This document shows positions 51,650 to 59,997 of a stretch of DNA of 64,000 nt, one piece after another. Every line of letters begins with the position of its first letter. Position 1 is the stretch's first letter. This stretch comes from Algirhabdus cladophorae. Lineage in GTDB: Bacteria > Pseudomonadota > Alphaproteobacteria > Rhodobacterales > Rhodobacteraceae. A model generated the notes under the pieces. The model made no database searches. It saw only the letters and a list, made by a program, of their open reading frames with translations, and had not been told where the DNA came from. The DNA lies in assembly GCF_044772865.1 (NCBI RefSeq), contig NZ_CP173029.1:434001-498000 (forward strand), given 5' to 3'. The position numbers and the translations under genes are program-made.

Positions 51650-52354
51650 ATGAATGAGATTTGGGCCGGTCTGCGGGCCGCACTGCATTTGATCGTGACG
51701 CTGGATGCGGACTTGGTCGAAATCACGCTGCGGTCGCTTCAAGTCAGCCTGACGGCTTTGGTCATTGCCTGTGCGATTGCGCTGCCGTTTGGAACGTGGC
51801 TGGCCATTCGCAGGTTCCGGTTTCGTCGCGCCACAATTGCTACCTTGAATGCGCTTATGGGGCTGCCGCCTGTTGTGGTTGGGCTGATCGTCTATCTGTT
51901 GTTGTCGCGTTCAGGTCCGTTTGGCGTGTTGGGTCTGTTGTTTACCCCAACGGCTATGATTATCGCCCAGGTGATCATCATCACGCCGTTGATTGCATCG
52001 ATCACCCACCAAGCCATGCGCGAGTTATGGTCCGACTACCATGATTTGTTGATCTCGCTGAACACCACACGCAGCCAACGTATCTGGGCCTTGATCCGGG
52101 ACGGCAGGCGGGCGCTTTTGACGGCGGCTTTGGCGGGCTTTGGCCGGGCCATCGGCGAAGTAGGCGCCATCATGATCGTGGGCGGAAACATCGATCATGC
52201 CACGCGCGTTTTGACCACAGCGATTGCTCTTGAAACTGGTAAGGGCGATTTTGCTTTGGCGCTTGGATTGGGCTTTGTGTTGATCATTTTGGCCTTGGTG
52301 GCCAACTTTGCCATCCATGTTCTTTCCCGTACAGAACGCGAGGGCACATGGTGA
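51650..52354 (+). CDS. tupB: Tungstate-type ABC transporter permease
   Basis: This 234-residue permease has about five membrane helices. The EAA-like motif is visible in RAIGEVGAIMIVGGNIDHATRVLTT as the GEVGAxxxVGGN segment, characteristic of TupB/molybdate-like permeases. It imports tungstate (or molybdate) with TupC and TupA. It lies 30 bp after the small protein, and its stop overlaps the tupC start by 7 bp. Tungstate versus molybdate is inferred from the gene order and TupA-like binding protein. Confidence 0.85.
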   Translation: MNEIWAGLRAALHLIVTLDADLVEITLRSLQVSLTALVIACAIALPFGTWLAIRRFRFRRATIATLNALMGLPPVVVGLIVYLLLSRSGPFGVLGLLFTPTAMIIAQVIIITPLIASITHQAMRELWSDYHDLLISLNTTRSQRIWALIRDGRRALLTAALAGFGRAIGEVGAIMIVGGNIDHATRVLTTAIALETGKGDFALALGLGFVLIILALVANFAIHVLSRTEREGTW

Positions 52355-53064
52355 TGCAGCCGTTAAAGGTTCAGCTAAAAGACGTCTGTGTCAGACGCCG
52401 AGGCAAGACGATTTTGGGACCCGTATCCGTAGATCTGGGGGCCGCCGGCATGACCATGGTTATCGGTCCAAATGGGGCGGGGAAAACCACTTTGCTCAAG
52501 GTGCTGCACGGGGTCGAACGGGTTTCTGGTGGGCAGGTGATCTGGTCGCAAAACGATACAGACGTGCGACAGGCGCAAGCCTTCATTTTCCAAAGCCCGA
52601 TCATGCTGCGCCGGTCGGTGCGCCAAAATCTTGCCTATCCGCTACAATTGCTGAAACGACCGCGCCGCCAGATCGACGAGGAGGTCGTTGAATGGTCCAA
52701 ACGGATCGATCTTTTTGAGGCATTGGACCAACCCGCGCCTCGCCTGTCTGGGGGCGAGCGGCAAAAACTGGCGCTGGGACGCGCTCTTATTCGCAATCCA
52801 AAAGTGCTGTTTTTAGACGAGCCCTGTGCCAATCTTGACGGTGGATCCACGCGAGAGATCGAGGGTTTGCTGCGGCAGGCCGCCGCTGCCGGAACGCGAA
52901 TCATTATGACCACGCATAACATGGGGCAGGCGCAACGCCTTGCGGATGATGTGGTATTCATGGTGAATGGGTCAATCGAAGAACACCGTCCCGCCGCTGC
53001 ATTTTTCAAAGGCTCCGTGTCCCCTACGGCCACAGCTTTCCTGAAAGGAGAAATCATCGAATGA
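52348..53064 (+). CDS. tupC: Tungstate-type ABC transporter ATP-binding protein
   Basis: This 238-residue ATPase has Walker A GPNGAGKTTL, signature LSGGERQKLALGRAL and Walker B VLFLDEPCANLDGGS. It overlaps tupB by 7 bp if the ATG at 52348 is used, or 1 bp if the ATG at 52354. It overlaps tupA by 4 bp. It lacks the C-terminal regulatory domain of ModC, which agrees with TupC. Confidence 0.86.
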   Translation: MVMQPLKVQLKDVCVRRRGKTILGPVSVDLGAAGMTMVIGPNGAGKTTLLKVLHGVERVSGGQVIWSQNDTDVRQAQAFIFQSPIMLRRSVRQNLAYPLQLLKRPRRQIDEEVVEWSKRIDLFEALDQPAPRLSGGERQKLALGRALIRNPKVLFLDEPCANLDGGSTREIEGLLRQAAAAGTRIIMTTHNMGQAQRLADDVVFMVNGSIEEHRPAAAFFKGSVSPTATAFLKGEIIE

Positions 53065-53867
53065 AGCGTCTTTTGGTTTGTTTGGTTGGCTTTTGGGGCC
53101 TTTTCACGCAACTGGCCCACGGAAATGAGATGAAACTGGCGGTCACCACCAGTTTTCATAATTCCGGCCTGTCGGATGTCTTGTTGCCAGTGATCAAAGC
53201 GGACACAGGCATTGAGGTACAGCTTTTGGTGGTTGGAACCGGCCAAGCTCTTCGATTGGGTCAAGCCGGTGATGTGGATGCTATCTTGGTACATTCCAAG
53301 GCGGCAGAGGAGGCATTTGTGGCCCAAGGCTACGGGACCCACCGCCGTGAAATTATGTACAACGACTTTGTTATTTTGGGGCCTGCCGCTGATCCAGCTG
53401 GGGCAAAGGCCGCGCAGTCTGCGACGGATACGGTGACCCGCATAGCCCAATCCCAGTGGGATTTCATCAGCCGGGGCGACAACAGTGGCACCCATAAAAA
53501 GGAGCTGCAGCTGTGGTCATCTGCGGATCTGGATCCCAGCGAATTTGCAGCTTGGTACAAAGAGGTTGGTGCAGGCATGGGGGCCAGTCTGAACACGGCC
53601 TCCAGCCTGAATGCCTACATTATGTCTGACCGCGCCAGTTGGTTGAATTTTGGCAACAAGGGCCAGCTGCAGATTTTGTTCGCGGGCGATCCAGTGCTGG
53701 CCAATCAATACGCGTACCTGCCCGTAAACCCCGCGCGCCACGGTCACGTTCAGTCGAAATTGACGGCGGAATTGGAGGCATGGTTGACCTCTGACACGGC
53801 CAAGGAGTTGATCAATGGCTACAAAATTGCGGGCGAAGGGTTGTTTACGTTTAACGCTGGTCCGTAG
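53061..53867 (+). CDS. tupA: Tungstate-type ABC transporter binding protein
   Basis: This 268-residue periplasmic protein has a signal peptide and the oxyanion-binding loop AVTTSFHNSGL near residue 28. It also carries VGTGQALRLGQAGDVDAILVH and SRGDNSGTHKKE, all typical of TupA-like tungstate binding proteins. The neighbouring FDH makes a tungsten supply role plausible, since tungsten-containing FDHs are well known. It is the last gene of the fdh-tup run. Confidence 0.87.
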   Translation: MKRLLVCLVGFWGLFTQLAHGNEMKLAVTTSFHNSGLSDVLLPVIKADTGIEVQLLVVGTGQALRLGQAGDVDAILVHSKAAEEAFVAQGYGTHRREIMYNDFVILGPAADPAGAKAAQSATDTVTRIAQSQWDFISRGDNSGTHKKELQLWSSADLDPSEFAAWYKEVGAGMGASLNTASSLNAYIMSDRASWLNFGNKGQLQILFAGDPVLANQYAYLPVNPARHGHVQSKLTAELEAWLTSDTAKELINGYKIAGEGLFTFNAGP

Positions 53868-53889
53868 CGGCGCGGGACCCTGCGTCGTC

Positions 53890-54068
53890 TTATGGCAAGA
53901 CGCCCATCAATAGATCCAAGAACAGATCAGGTTTCTCTAGATGAACCGCATGGGCGCATTGCGGCACCACGGCGAGGTTTGATCGCGGAATTGCAAGAAG
54001 CTACGCAAAACGGGCGCTCGCGTGTCGGCGAGGGTGTTGAGGACGAAGGCGCGCGAGCATGGTCCGTA
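53890..54068 (-). pseudogene. Decayed alpha/beta hydrolase, 3' end
   Basis: The minus strand ending at the TAA at 53890-53892 encodes LAVVPQCAHAVHLEKPDLF in the last frame, the classical C-terminal helix region of alpha/beta hydrolases containing the catalytic histidine. A shifted frame just upstream reads RAFVLNTLADTRAPVLRSF, which also fits the family, with an in-frame stop further up (about 54070). The two frames need a frameshift to join, so the gene is broken. No start can be seen. Confidence 0.55.
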
Positions 54069-54208
54069 TTATTCAATTGGCTGCGCGATGATGGTATCGG
54101 CCCAAAAGCTCGAAACGAGGGAAAGTCAAATTGCCCATTCGCCCGATCCGAAAACGACGAAAGGGCAGCGGATGCGCCGGATTTTCGGGTCCTCCGCCAT
54201 CACGCTTT

Positions 54209-55108
54209 TCAGTGCATGCTTGACATGTATGACCAGAACCGTTCGACATCACTTCGGCTGCGTTCCATGGAGCGGTAAAGATGGATTGAAATCGGATTCT
54301 CACTACTGCTATCGCTGATTTTTACCAAGCGGCCTTCATTCAGCTCTCGTTCGGCAGCTACCAACGGTAGCCATGCCACGCCCATGCCTTCAAGGGTCGC
54401 TGCCTTGAGGGCTTCGCAGACCGAGTTCTCATATTGAAAGACGCAATTCTGTCTAAGGCCCGTTCGTTCAAGAATGAGATTTGTCATTTTTCCCAAGAAA
54501 CTGTCGCGGGTATATGACAGCAGTGGAAATGCCGCTTCACTGTCCAATCTGAACCGCGCAGTGCCGTCAGGTTCAGCGACGCTGACGGCCACCATGCGAT
54601 CCTCGGCAATTTTCATTGAAGGATATCTGGCGTCGTCCGTGATCATTGGAACGGTTGGGTGATGGTAACACAGCATGAAGTCACTGGACCCGGACAGGAT
54701 CGCCTCAACACAACCAGAGAAGTTTTCGGCAACTACTCGAGATTTTATTGGGCCCAAAGTTTTGCCAATACTTGTGATCCATCCAGGAAAATAGGAGATC
54801 GCCAAAGTATGGAGTGCCACAAAATCGAGCACTTCGCCCTCTCGACGCACCAATCCTTTTGCCTCGGCACGTGCAGTTGATAGGGTGTTGATCATTTCAT
54901 GGGCTACAGGCCGAAACGCTTGCCCGGCCTTTGTCAGCACGACGGGATGCACACTACGATCAAAAAGAGGCGTGCCGATCCAATATTCTAAGTTTTTGAT
55001 TCGGCGCGTAAAAGCCGACTGACTTATGTTTCTCGCATCTGCCGCTTTTGCAAAAATTCCTGCAGCGCTGAGCGCAAGAAAATCTTCGAGCCAATCGATT
55101 TCCATCAT
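54209..55108 (-). CDS. LysR family transcriptional regulator
   Basis: This 299-residue regulator begins MMEIDWLEDFLALSAAGIFA, the N-terminal winged helix, with the recognition helix around NISQSAFTRRIKNLEYWIG. A LysR substrate-binding domain follows. It reads away from the amino-acid ABC transporter operon; the 203-bp divergent region contains a perfect dyad, so it probably regulates the transporter-aspartase-racemase operon, perhaps with aspartate as effector. The ATG at 55108 (or 55105) is preferred over 55162, which would put the dyad next to the start. Confidence 0.93.
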   Translation of the reverse strand: MMEIDWLEDFLALSAAGIFAKAADARNISQSAFTRRIKNLEYWIGTPLFDRSVHPVVLTKAGQAFRPVAHEMINTLSTARAEAKGLVRREGEVLDFVALHTLAISYFPGWITSIGKTLGPIKSRVVAENFSGCVEAILSGSSDFMLCYHHPTVPMITDDARYPSMKIAEDRMVAVSVAEPDGTARFRLDSEAAFPLLSYTRDSFLGKMTNLILERTGLRQNCVFQYENSVCEALKAATLEGMGVAWLPLVAAERELNEGRLVKISDSSSENPISIHLYRSMERSRSDVERFWSYMSSMH

Positions 55109-55163
55109 GTCACCTACGTTCGTTAATTGCGCCGAACCTAACCCGGTTTGCGTGAAAAGCATG

Positions 55164-55178
55164 TTGCAAATTTTGCAA
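55164..55178. promoter_or_regulatory. Candidate LysR operator, perfect dyad
   Basis: TTGCAAA-T-TTTGCAA is a perfect inverted repeat that satisfies the LysR T-N11-A rule (T at 55165, A at 55177). It lies 55 bp from the regulator start and 133 bp before the binding-protein gene, at the expected place for autoregulation and activation. Confidence 0.6.
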
Positions 55179-55311
55179 TGGTGTTGCGCGTAATGTCATG
55201 GAGTTGCAGAGCGCGCCCGCCCAACATGACATCAGATCACGGACCAATCGGATTAAACCCGTGGCACCCACGTCGGCACCGCGTTTGCCGCCTTCAACAT
55301 GGAGAGTATCA

Positions 55312-56145
55312 ATGAAGAAATTTTTGGGCGGCATTGCTCTTGCCGCGACCCTGATGACCACGACGGCTGCGGTCGCACAGGAACAATCCAACGAAACCTG
55401 GAACAAGATCATGGAGCGCGGCGTCATCGTCGTCGGCGTTAAGGCAGATACTCGCCCTTGGGGTTTTCGCGATGAGAACGGCAATATCATCGGAATGGAG
55501 GCCGACATGGCCCAGCAAGTTGCAGACACCCTAGGTGTTGAGCTGGAACTGGTTGCGGTTGAATCCTCTAACCGGATGCAGTTTTTGGAAGGCGGTCGAA
55601 TTGATCTGATGATTGCGACCATGTCCGACCGGGCCGATCGCCGCGAGATCGTCGGCATTGTTGGTCCGAACTACTATTCCTCTGGTACGAACGTTATGAC
55701 GCCCAAAGCGCTTGGCGTGACCGCTTGGTCTGATCTTGCTGACCGACCTGTCTGCGGCAAACAGGGGGCATTCTACAATCAAATCGTCGAGGAACGCCAC
55801 AGTGCGAATGTCATCGCATTTGGCAGCAACGCCGAGGCGCTGCAGGCCTTGCGCAATCAAAGGTGTGTGGCTTGGGTCTATGATGATAGTTCCATTGCGG
55901 CCGATCTGGCCTCGGGCCAATATGATGACTTCGAAATGCCGCTGGTTTCTGAAGACAATAACCCTTGGGCGCTTGCCGTCCCAATAGCCGAACGTGACGG
56001 CATCTTTGGCCGCTTCATGTCGGGTATGCAGTACAACTGGCATGAATCCGGCGAATTGATTGCGCTAGAAGAGAAATGGGGCATTCAGTCCACTGACTAC
56101 CTACAAGAGCAAAATAAACGTTTTGCTGACTGGCTCGCCGAGTAA
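55312..56145 (+). CDS. Amino-acid ABC transporter substrate-binding protein (family 3)
   Basis: This 277-residue periplasmic binding protein has a signal peptide (MKKFLGGIALAATLMTTTAAVA). The SBP_bac_3 pattern includes GVIVVGVKADTRPWGFRDENGN (split as GVKADTRPWGF) and GMEADMAQQVADTLGV. SNRMQFLEGGRIDLMIATM and GTNVMTPK follow. Such proteins bind polar amino acids; the operon suggests an acidic one such as aspartate or glutamate. The ATG at 55312 is preferred over an upstream ATG at 55198 because the signal peptide starts there. Confidence 0.93.
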   Translation: MKKFLGGIALAATLMTTTAAVAQEQSNETWNKIMERGVIVVGVKADTRPWGFRDENGNIIGMEADMAQQVADTLGVELELVAVESSNRMQFLEGGRIDLMIATMSDRADRREIVGIVGPNYYSSGTNVMTPKALGVTAWSDLADRPVCGKQGAFYNQIVEERHSANVIAFGSNAEALQALRNQRCVAWVYDDSSIAADLASGQYDDFEMPLVSEDNNPWALAVPIAERDGIFGRFMSGMQYNWHESGELIALEEKWGIQSTDYLQEQNKRFADWLAE

Positions 56146-56196
56146 ACCCTAACCCCGCACCTCGCGCCATTTTCTTCCGTGGCGTGAGGTGATTGT

Positions 56197-56967
56197 ATGC
56201 AGGTGGCTTTGATGCTTGACGCTTTTACAGAATTCTTCCGCCAGCTCGCGGCGGATTATCCGCGTTGGAATTTTATCTTCTTTTATCAGGACGTGCAGGC
56301 AGGAAAGATCTGGCTTGGAATCAAATACACCATCTTCCTATCAATCGCCTGCCTGATCTTCAGCGTTATTATCGGTGTTGTGGGTGCATGGCTGCAGGGG
56401 TCAAAGCTTCGGGTGCTGCGTGCGGTTGTGCAAGGCTATATCCAATTGTTTCGCAATACGCCGCCCTTCGTACAATTGCTTTTCTTCTACTTCGCACTTG
56501 GGCAGTTGACCCCAACCTATTCGCCCGATGGGTGGCTTGAAGTCCCGATCATCTCGAACGTGGGCTGGGCGATCATTTCGCTGTCTTTCTTTGCCGGGGC
56601 CTTCAACGTCGAGATCTTTCGGTCAGGCATCGAAGCCGTGCCAGACTCGACCATCGAAGCGGCGGATTCACTCGGCATGTCGCGGTTGCAAATCTATCGG
56701 TACGTGGTCTTGCCGCTTGCATTCCGCGTCAGCCTGCCTGCCCTGAACAACAATCTGGTCAACCTGATCAAGACCACAACGCAGGCCTTCGCCATCGCTG
56801 TGCCAGAGTTGCTGTATCAGGCTGTCACCATCTGGAATGACTACCCGTCGGCCCAATACCCCGCAATGTTGCTGCTGTTTGTCGTCTACGTCGGCCTTGT
56901 TGGCATCATGGTCTTTGGGATGAACCGTTGGGAACGCAAGCTGCGCATCCCCGGATACGGCAACTAA
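56197..56967 (+). CDS. Amino-acid ABC transporter permease, HisM-type
   Basis: This 256-residue permease has about five membrane helices, with the GIKYTIFLSIACLIFSVIIG entry helix and a conserved EAADSLGMSRLQIYRYVVLP EAA loop, LPALNNNLVNLIKTT. It forms the channel with the next gene product. The start is an ATG 51 bp after the binding-protein stop. Confidence 0.92.
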   Translation: MQVALMLDAFTEFFRQLAADYPRWNFIFFYQDVQAGKIWLGIKYTIFLSIACLIFSVIIGVVGAWLQGSKLRVLRAVVQGYIQLFRNTPPFVQLLFFYFALGQLTPTYSPDGWLEVPIISNVGWAIISLSFFAGAFNVEIFRSGIEAVPDSTIEAADSLGMSRLQIYRYVVLPLAFRVSLPALNNNLVNLIKTTTQAFAIAVPELLYQAVTIWNDYPSAQYPAMLLLFVVYVGLVGIMVFGMNRWERKLRIPGYGN

Positions 56968-56978
56968 GGATAACCAAG

Positions 56979-57842
56979 ATGACACAATCCAATGCATTCG
57001 CCGTTCTTAAACCGGTGACAAATCGCGATCAGCTACAATACGATATGATGACACCAGTCCGGTGTCTGGCTACGCTGCCCGCTTGGGTGCCCTTTGCAGT
57101 CTTTACGCTGATCCTGATCTGGCCAACGATCACCGCAGCCCAATCGGGCGAGGCCGTGCAGCCCTTTAACGCCTTGTGGCGATGGGCTCCGTTCCTGATC
57201 ACTAAGGGCTTTTTCTTCAACATCCTGATCTCATTCCTTTGCCTTTTGATCGGCACCTTCGTTGGTGTCCTGCTGGGGCTGGGGCAAATCTCGTTGTTTC
57301 GTCCGATCCGCGCGCTGAGCTGGTTCATCACACAGCTGTTTCGCAACTCGCCTTGGCTGGTGATCCTCTTCATTGTAATGCTGGCCGTACCATTCGAAGT
57401 TACGATTTTTGGCACACCCTACTTTATTCCCGGTTGGATTAAGGCTGTGGTGGGGTTGTCCCTGCCGATCATGGCGAACATTTCTGAAATCGTGCGCGGC
57501 GCTGTTGGGTCTGTGCCAAATACCCAGTGGGAAGCAGCCGAGTCGCTTGCCTTTACCCGCACCCAGACCCTGTGGCGGATCATCTTGCCTCAGTGTTTCA
57601 AGCGGATGATCCCGCCTTGGATGAACTGGTATGCTATCCTGACCATGGCCACACCGCTGGTGTCGATCCTTGGGGTGGAAGAGGTTGTCAACCTGACCCG
57701 TCAGGCCATCGTCGCCGAAAACAATCGCCCGGAACTTCTGATGCCCTTCTACGGCTTCGTTCTGATCCTATTCTTTGCCTATTGCTATCCGATTGCGCGG
57801 CTGACGCTGCGGTTGGAACGCAAATTCGCCGTCAAGCTGTGA
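56979..57842 (+). CDS. Amino-acid ABC transporter permease
   Basis: This 287-residue permease has a longer N-terminal part, then FNILISFLCLLIGTFVGVLL and the EAAESLAFTRTQTLWRIILP EAA loop with QCFKRMIPPWMNWYAILTMA. It is the partner of the preceding permease. The ATG at 56979 follows 11 bp after the first permease stop. Confidence 0.92.
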   Translation: MTQSNAFAVLKPVTNRDQLQYDMMTPVRCLATLPAWVPFAVFTLILIWPTITAAQSGEAVQPFNALWRWAPFLITKGFFFNILISFLCLLIGTFVGVLLGLGQISLFRPIRALSWFITQLFRNSPWLVILFIVMLAVPFEVTIFGTPYFIPGWIKAVVGLSLPIMANISEIVRGAVGSVPNTQWEAAESLAFTRTQTLWRIILPQCFKRMIPPWMNWYAILTMATPLVSILGVEEVVNLTRQAIVAENNRPELLMPFYGFVLILFFAYCYPIARLTLRLERKFAVKL

Positions 57843-57852
57843 GGACATCCAA

Positions 57853-58611
57853 ATGACCGCAACCGACACATGGACCCCCGAACAACCGATCGTTTCCATC
57901 CGCAATGTCCGCAAATCCTTTGGCGCGCTGGAGGTTCTGAAGGGCATCGACATGGACATTATGAAGGGTGAAGTGATCTGCATCATCGGTCCTTCGGGAT
58001 CTGGCAAATCCACACTGATCCGCTGTATCAACGCGTTGAATGATATTCAGGAAGGGTCGATCAAGGTCGAAGGCATAGAAGTGCACCGCCCCGACTTGGA
58101 CAAGCTTGAACTGCGCAAGAAGATTGGGATGGTCTTTCAGCAATACAATCTGTTCCCCCACAAAACCGCGCTGGAAAACATCATGATGGCGCCGGTACTT
58201 GTTATGAAAGAGAACAAGACCGAGGTTGAACAGCGCGCCCGTGCCCTTCTGAAAAAGGTGCGATTGGAGGGCAAGGAAAACGCTTACCCCGGCGAATTGT
58301 CCGGCGGTCAACAACAGCGCGTCGCCATCGCACGCTCGCTCGCCATGCAGCCGGACGTAATGCTTTTTGATGAGGTGACGGCGGCCCTTGATCCTGAAAC
58401 GGTCAAAGAAGTGTTGCTGACTATCAAGGAACTCGCGGCGGATGGGATGACCTGTATCCTTGTGACCCACGAAATGGGCTTTGCCCGCGAAGTCGCTGAC
58501 CACATCTATTTCACCGATCGCGGTGTGATCGTGGAACATGGAACACCTGATACTTTCTTTGACAATGCTCAGGACGAACGGACCAAGCTTTTCCTTAGCC
58601 AAATCTTATAG
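57853..58611 (+). CDS. Amino-acid ABC transporter ATP-binding protein
   Basis: This 252-residue ATPase has Walker A GPSGSGKST, Q-loop VFQQYNLFPHKT, signature LSGGQQQRVAIARSLA and Walker B VMLFDEVTAALDPE. The Walker B reads DEVTAALD instead of DEPTSALD, a common variation in this family. It powers the two preceding permeases. Confidence 0.94.
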   Translation: MTATDTWTPEQPIVSIRNVRKSFGALEVLKGIDMDIMKGEVICIIGPSGSGKSTLIRCINALNDIQEGSIKVEGIEVHRPDLDKLELRKKIGMVFQQYNLFPHKTALENIMMAPVLVMKENKTEVEQRARALLKKVRLEGKENAYPGELSGGQQQRVAIARSLAMQPDVMLFDEVTAALDPETVKEVLLTIKELAADGMTCILVTHEMGFAREVADHIYFTDRGVIVEHGTPDTFFDNAQDERTKLFLSQIL

Positions 58612-58620
58612 AGGCCTTCA

Positions 58621-59997
58621 ATGACCACAATGGCAGACCAGCCCCGTACCGAGACCGATAGTCTTGGTACGGTCCAAATCCCTGCTGGCGCAGCCTGGGG
58701 CAGCCAAACGCAACGCGCCATCGAAAACTTTCCCATAACAGGGGTTGCGATCAGCCATTATCCAGAGGTCGTCGTCGCCCTTGCGCAGGTCAAGGCGGCC
58801 TGCGCGCGCACCAATGCTGAGCTAGGTGTTCTGCCTGCTGAAAAGGCGCAGGTGATTTCTGGGGTTTGTGACGAGATTATCGCAGGCAAGCACCATGAAT
58901 ACTTTGCAGTCGATCTGATGCAAGGCGGTGCAGGAACCTCTACCAATATGAACGCCAACGAAGTCGTTGCCAATATTTCTTTGGCCCGCATGGGGCGGCG
59001 TTTTGGTGACTATGCGGCACTGCATCCAAATGATGACGTTAATCGCTCGCAATCCACAAATGACGTCTACCCCACCGCGATCAGGTTGGCGACGCTCGCA
59101 AAAACTGATCCGCTCATTACGGCAATGACAGGATTGGTGAACGCCTTTCGGGCCAAGGCGGAGGAATTTAATGATGTGAACAAAGTTGGTCGAACCCAAT
59201 TGCAGGATGCGGTTCCTATGACGCTTGGGGACGAATTTCGTGGCTTTGCCACGACCATCGCCGAAGACATCGACCGGATTGTGGAATTGGCAAAACTGCT
59301 GACAGAGGTCAATCTTGGTGGCACGGCGATCGGAACCCGGATCAACACGCCGCAGGGCTACTCAGAGCGTGCAGTTGCGCATTTGAGCGCGATTTCGGGG
59401 CGAAACTTAACCCCCGCATCGGACTTGATCGAGGCGTCTTCTGACCTCGGGGCATTCGTGATGTTTTCCAGTGCGCTCAAGCGTGTTGCGATCAAACTGT
59501 CCAAAATCAGCAACGATCTGCGCCTTCTCAGCAGTGGTCCGCGCGCCGGAATTGGAGAGATCATTCTGCCCGCTGTGCAGGCTGGGTCGTCGATCATGCC
59601 AGGCAAGGTCAATCCGGTGATCCCCGAAGTCGTCAATCAGATTTGCTTTCAAGCGATTGGTAATGATCTGGTGGTCACCATGGCTGCTGAAGCAGGACAG
59701 TTACAGCTTAATGCCATGGAGCCGGTGATTTTTTACAAAATTATGGAAACTATGACGACCCTGACCAACGGAATGGATATTTTCACTGAACGATGTGTCA
59801 TCGGAATTGAGGCGGACCGGATCCGCTGCGCCGAACTTTTGAATAGCAGTCTGGTTCTGGCGACCACACTCGTACCTCTTATGGGATATGAAGCTGCTAC
59901 ACAGCTGGCCAAGTATGCTCAGGCCGAGGGGTTGACCTTGCGCGACGCGGGCGCGGCGCAGGGCGTGCCAAACTCCCTTTTTGATGAGATCGCGTGA
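58621..59997 (+). CDS. aspA: Aspartate ammonia-lyase (aspartase)
   Basis: This 458-residue enzyme of the fumarase/aspartase superfamily begins with an ETDSLGTVQIPAGAAWGSQT stretch. Later it shows GGAGTSTNMNANEV, NDDVNRSQSTNDVYPTA and the GSSIMPGKVNPVIPEV signature loop, which carries the catalytic serine. It deaminates L-aspartate to fumarate and ammonia; fumarase C is the alternative, but the transporter and racemase neighbours favour aspartase. It starts 9 bp after the ATPase gene and overlaps the racemase gene by 1 bp. Confidence 0.88.
   Translation: MTTMADQPRTETDSLGTVQIPAGAAWGSQTQRAIENFPITGVAISHYPEVVVALAQVKAACARTNAELGVLPAEKAQVISGVCDEIIAGKHHEYFAVDLMQGGAGTSTNMNANEVVANISLARMGRRFGDYAALHPNDDVNRSQSTNDVYPTAIRLATLAKTDPLITAMTGLVNAFRAKAEEFNDVNKVGRTQLQDAVPMTLGDEFRGFATTIAEDIDRIVELAKLLTEVNLGGTAIGTRINTPQGYSERAVAHLSAISGRNLTPASDLIEASSDLGAFVMFSSALKRVAIKLSKISNDLRLLSSGPRAGIGEIILPAVQAGSSIMPGKVNPVIPEVVNQICFQAIGNDLVVTMAAEAGQLQLNAMEPVIFYKIMETMTTLTNGMDIFTERCVIGIEADRIRCAELLNSSLVLATTLVPLMGYEAATQLAKYAQAEGLTLRDAGAAQGVPNSLFDEIA

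Noticed and set aside
53892..54278. 128-codon plus-strand frame
   Set aside because: The complementary strand carries clear alpha/beta hydrolase homology, so this is the shadow of a pseudogene.
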